Part shown: positions 13,348-13,879 of the stretch, piece by piece
How positions within the stretch are numbered: position 1 is the first letter of the stretch
Layout: each line of letters opens with the position of its first letter
NCBI GenBank assembly: GCA_910583815.1
Contig: CAJTZB010000054.1
Location: 1 to 13,879 of the forward strand
Source of the DNA: an uncultured Lachnospiraceae bacterium
Lineage (GTDB): Bacteria > Bacillota > Clostridia > Lachnospirales > Lachnospiraceae
DNA: 13,879 nt
Reading direction: 5' to 3'
Program-made: the position numbers and the translations under genes
The notes under the pieces: model-generated
Database searches by the model: none
The model's input: only the letters and a program-made list of their open reading frames with translations
What the model was told of the DNA's origin: nothing

Positions 13348-13879
13348 ATGGATGTTAGCCAATATCTTGAAATTTTTATTGATGAAACAAAAGAGCATCT
13401 GCAGAGCCTGAATGAGCAGCTGCTTATTTTGGAAAAAGAGCCGGAAAACTCGGAAACAATCAATGAAATTTTCCGTGCTGCACATTCGTTAAAAGGAATG
13501 GCAGGTACGATGGGTTACCGCAGAATGCAGAAGTTGACCCATAATATGGAAAATGTGTTTTCCGAAATCAGAAACGGCAAAATGTCCGTGACTGCTGAAC
13601 TCGTAGACGTATTATTTAAGGGGTTGGATGCGTTAGAAGGCTATTTGCAGAATATCCTTGCTTCTGCGGACGAAGGGGCAGAAGACCATGAAGCAATTTT
13701 AAACCAGCTCAATTCCATCCTGCAAAAAGGAATCGGAACACAGGAACAGCCGGCAGCGCAGGCTGCCACAGCAGTTCAGGCTGCGGCAAAAGCTGATACG
13801 CAGGAGCGCGAAAAATATAAGCAGTTCCGCTATGCAGGCTACGAAAAGCGTGCGGTTACAAAGGCAGTAAATGCAGGAG
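13348..13879 (+). CDS. cheA: CheA chemotaxis histidine kinase, N-terminal part (3' end outside window)
   Basis: An open frame from ATG 13348 runs to the window end: 177 complete codons and no stop. Residues 1-~105 are a histidine phosphotransfer (P1) domain with the phosphorylated histidine H46 in AAHSLKGMAGTMG. A Gln/Ala-rich linker follows (~128-150), then the start of a further segment (YKQFRYAGYEKRAV), possibly the P2 response-regulator docking domain. The dimerisation, kinase and CheW-like domains lie beyond the edge. CheA autophosphorylates under receptor control and passes phosphate to CheY and CheB, both encoded here. It begins 4 nt after cheB, with GGGGG at 13334-13338 as ribosome-binding site 9 nt before the ATG. 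The Hpt domain alone does not prove CheA, but the position after cheB makes it near certain. Confidence 0.95.
   Translation, partial: MDVSQYLEIFIDETKEHLQSLNEQLLILEKEPENSETINEIFRAAHSLKGMAGTMGYRRMQKLTHNMENVFSEIRNGKMSVTAELVDVLFKGLDALEGYLQNILASADEGAEDHEAILNQLNSILQKGIGTQEQPAAQAATAVQAAAKADTQEREKYKQFRYAGYEKRAVTKAVNAG

Noticed and set aside
1..13879. A new multi-gene defence, mobile or biosynthetic system
   Set aside because: Every plus-strand gene fits the known Firmicutes fla/che order. No integrase, transposase, inverted repeats, tRNA-linked insertion or compositional break was seen.

Overview
The window is a contiguous, all-plus-strand piece of a flagellar/chemotaxis (fla/che) operon. The organism is probably a motile Clostridia member, with Lachnospiraceae the best guess. 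This rests on three things: the Firmicutes gene order (motB-fliL-fliM-fliY-cheY-fliO-fliP-fliQ-fliR-flhB-flhA-flhF-flhG-PilZ-cheB-cheA), strong GGAGG-type ribosome-binding sites with moderately AT-rich DNA, and a CheC/FliN-type FliY in place of a simple FliN. The family assignment is inference from layout and composition; no search was possible.

Layout. 1-875: end of motB (stator) and fliL (stator-associated membrane protein). 950-3569: the switch module, with fliM, fliY and cheY. 3575-9135: the flagellar type III export gate, fliO, fliP, fliQ, fliR, flhB and flhA, packed with gaps of 4-23 nt. 9136-9263: the largest non-coding gap (128 nt), with several short stem-loops and a TTGACA hexamer. 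9264-11347: flhF and flhG, the SRP-type GTPase and MinD-type ATPase that set flagellar position and number, overlapping by one base. 11410-12159: a YcgR-like PilZ protein, the expected cyclic-di-GMP input to motility. 12162-13879: cheB and the 5' part of cheA, which runs off the window.

Together these genes build the export gate and rotor switch, place the organelle, and control rotation. CheA (here only its histidine phosphotransfer domain and linker) would phosphorylate CheY and CheB. CheY-P would bind the N-terminal peptides of FliM and FliY, FliY would dephosphorylate CheY-P, CheB would demethylate receptors, and the PilZ protein would slow or block the motor at high cyclic-di-GMP.

No mobile element, RNA gene, CRISPR array or clearly foreign gene is visible. 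I found no convincing new multi-gene system. The points most worth checking are small: the flhA-flhF leader, an AUG-UAG start-stop directly abutting the GTG start of fliQ, a 54-bp tandem repeat in the FliY linker, an insertion in the PilZ domain, and a possible promoter in front of fliM.
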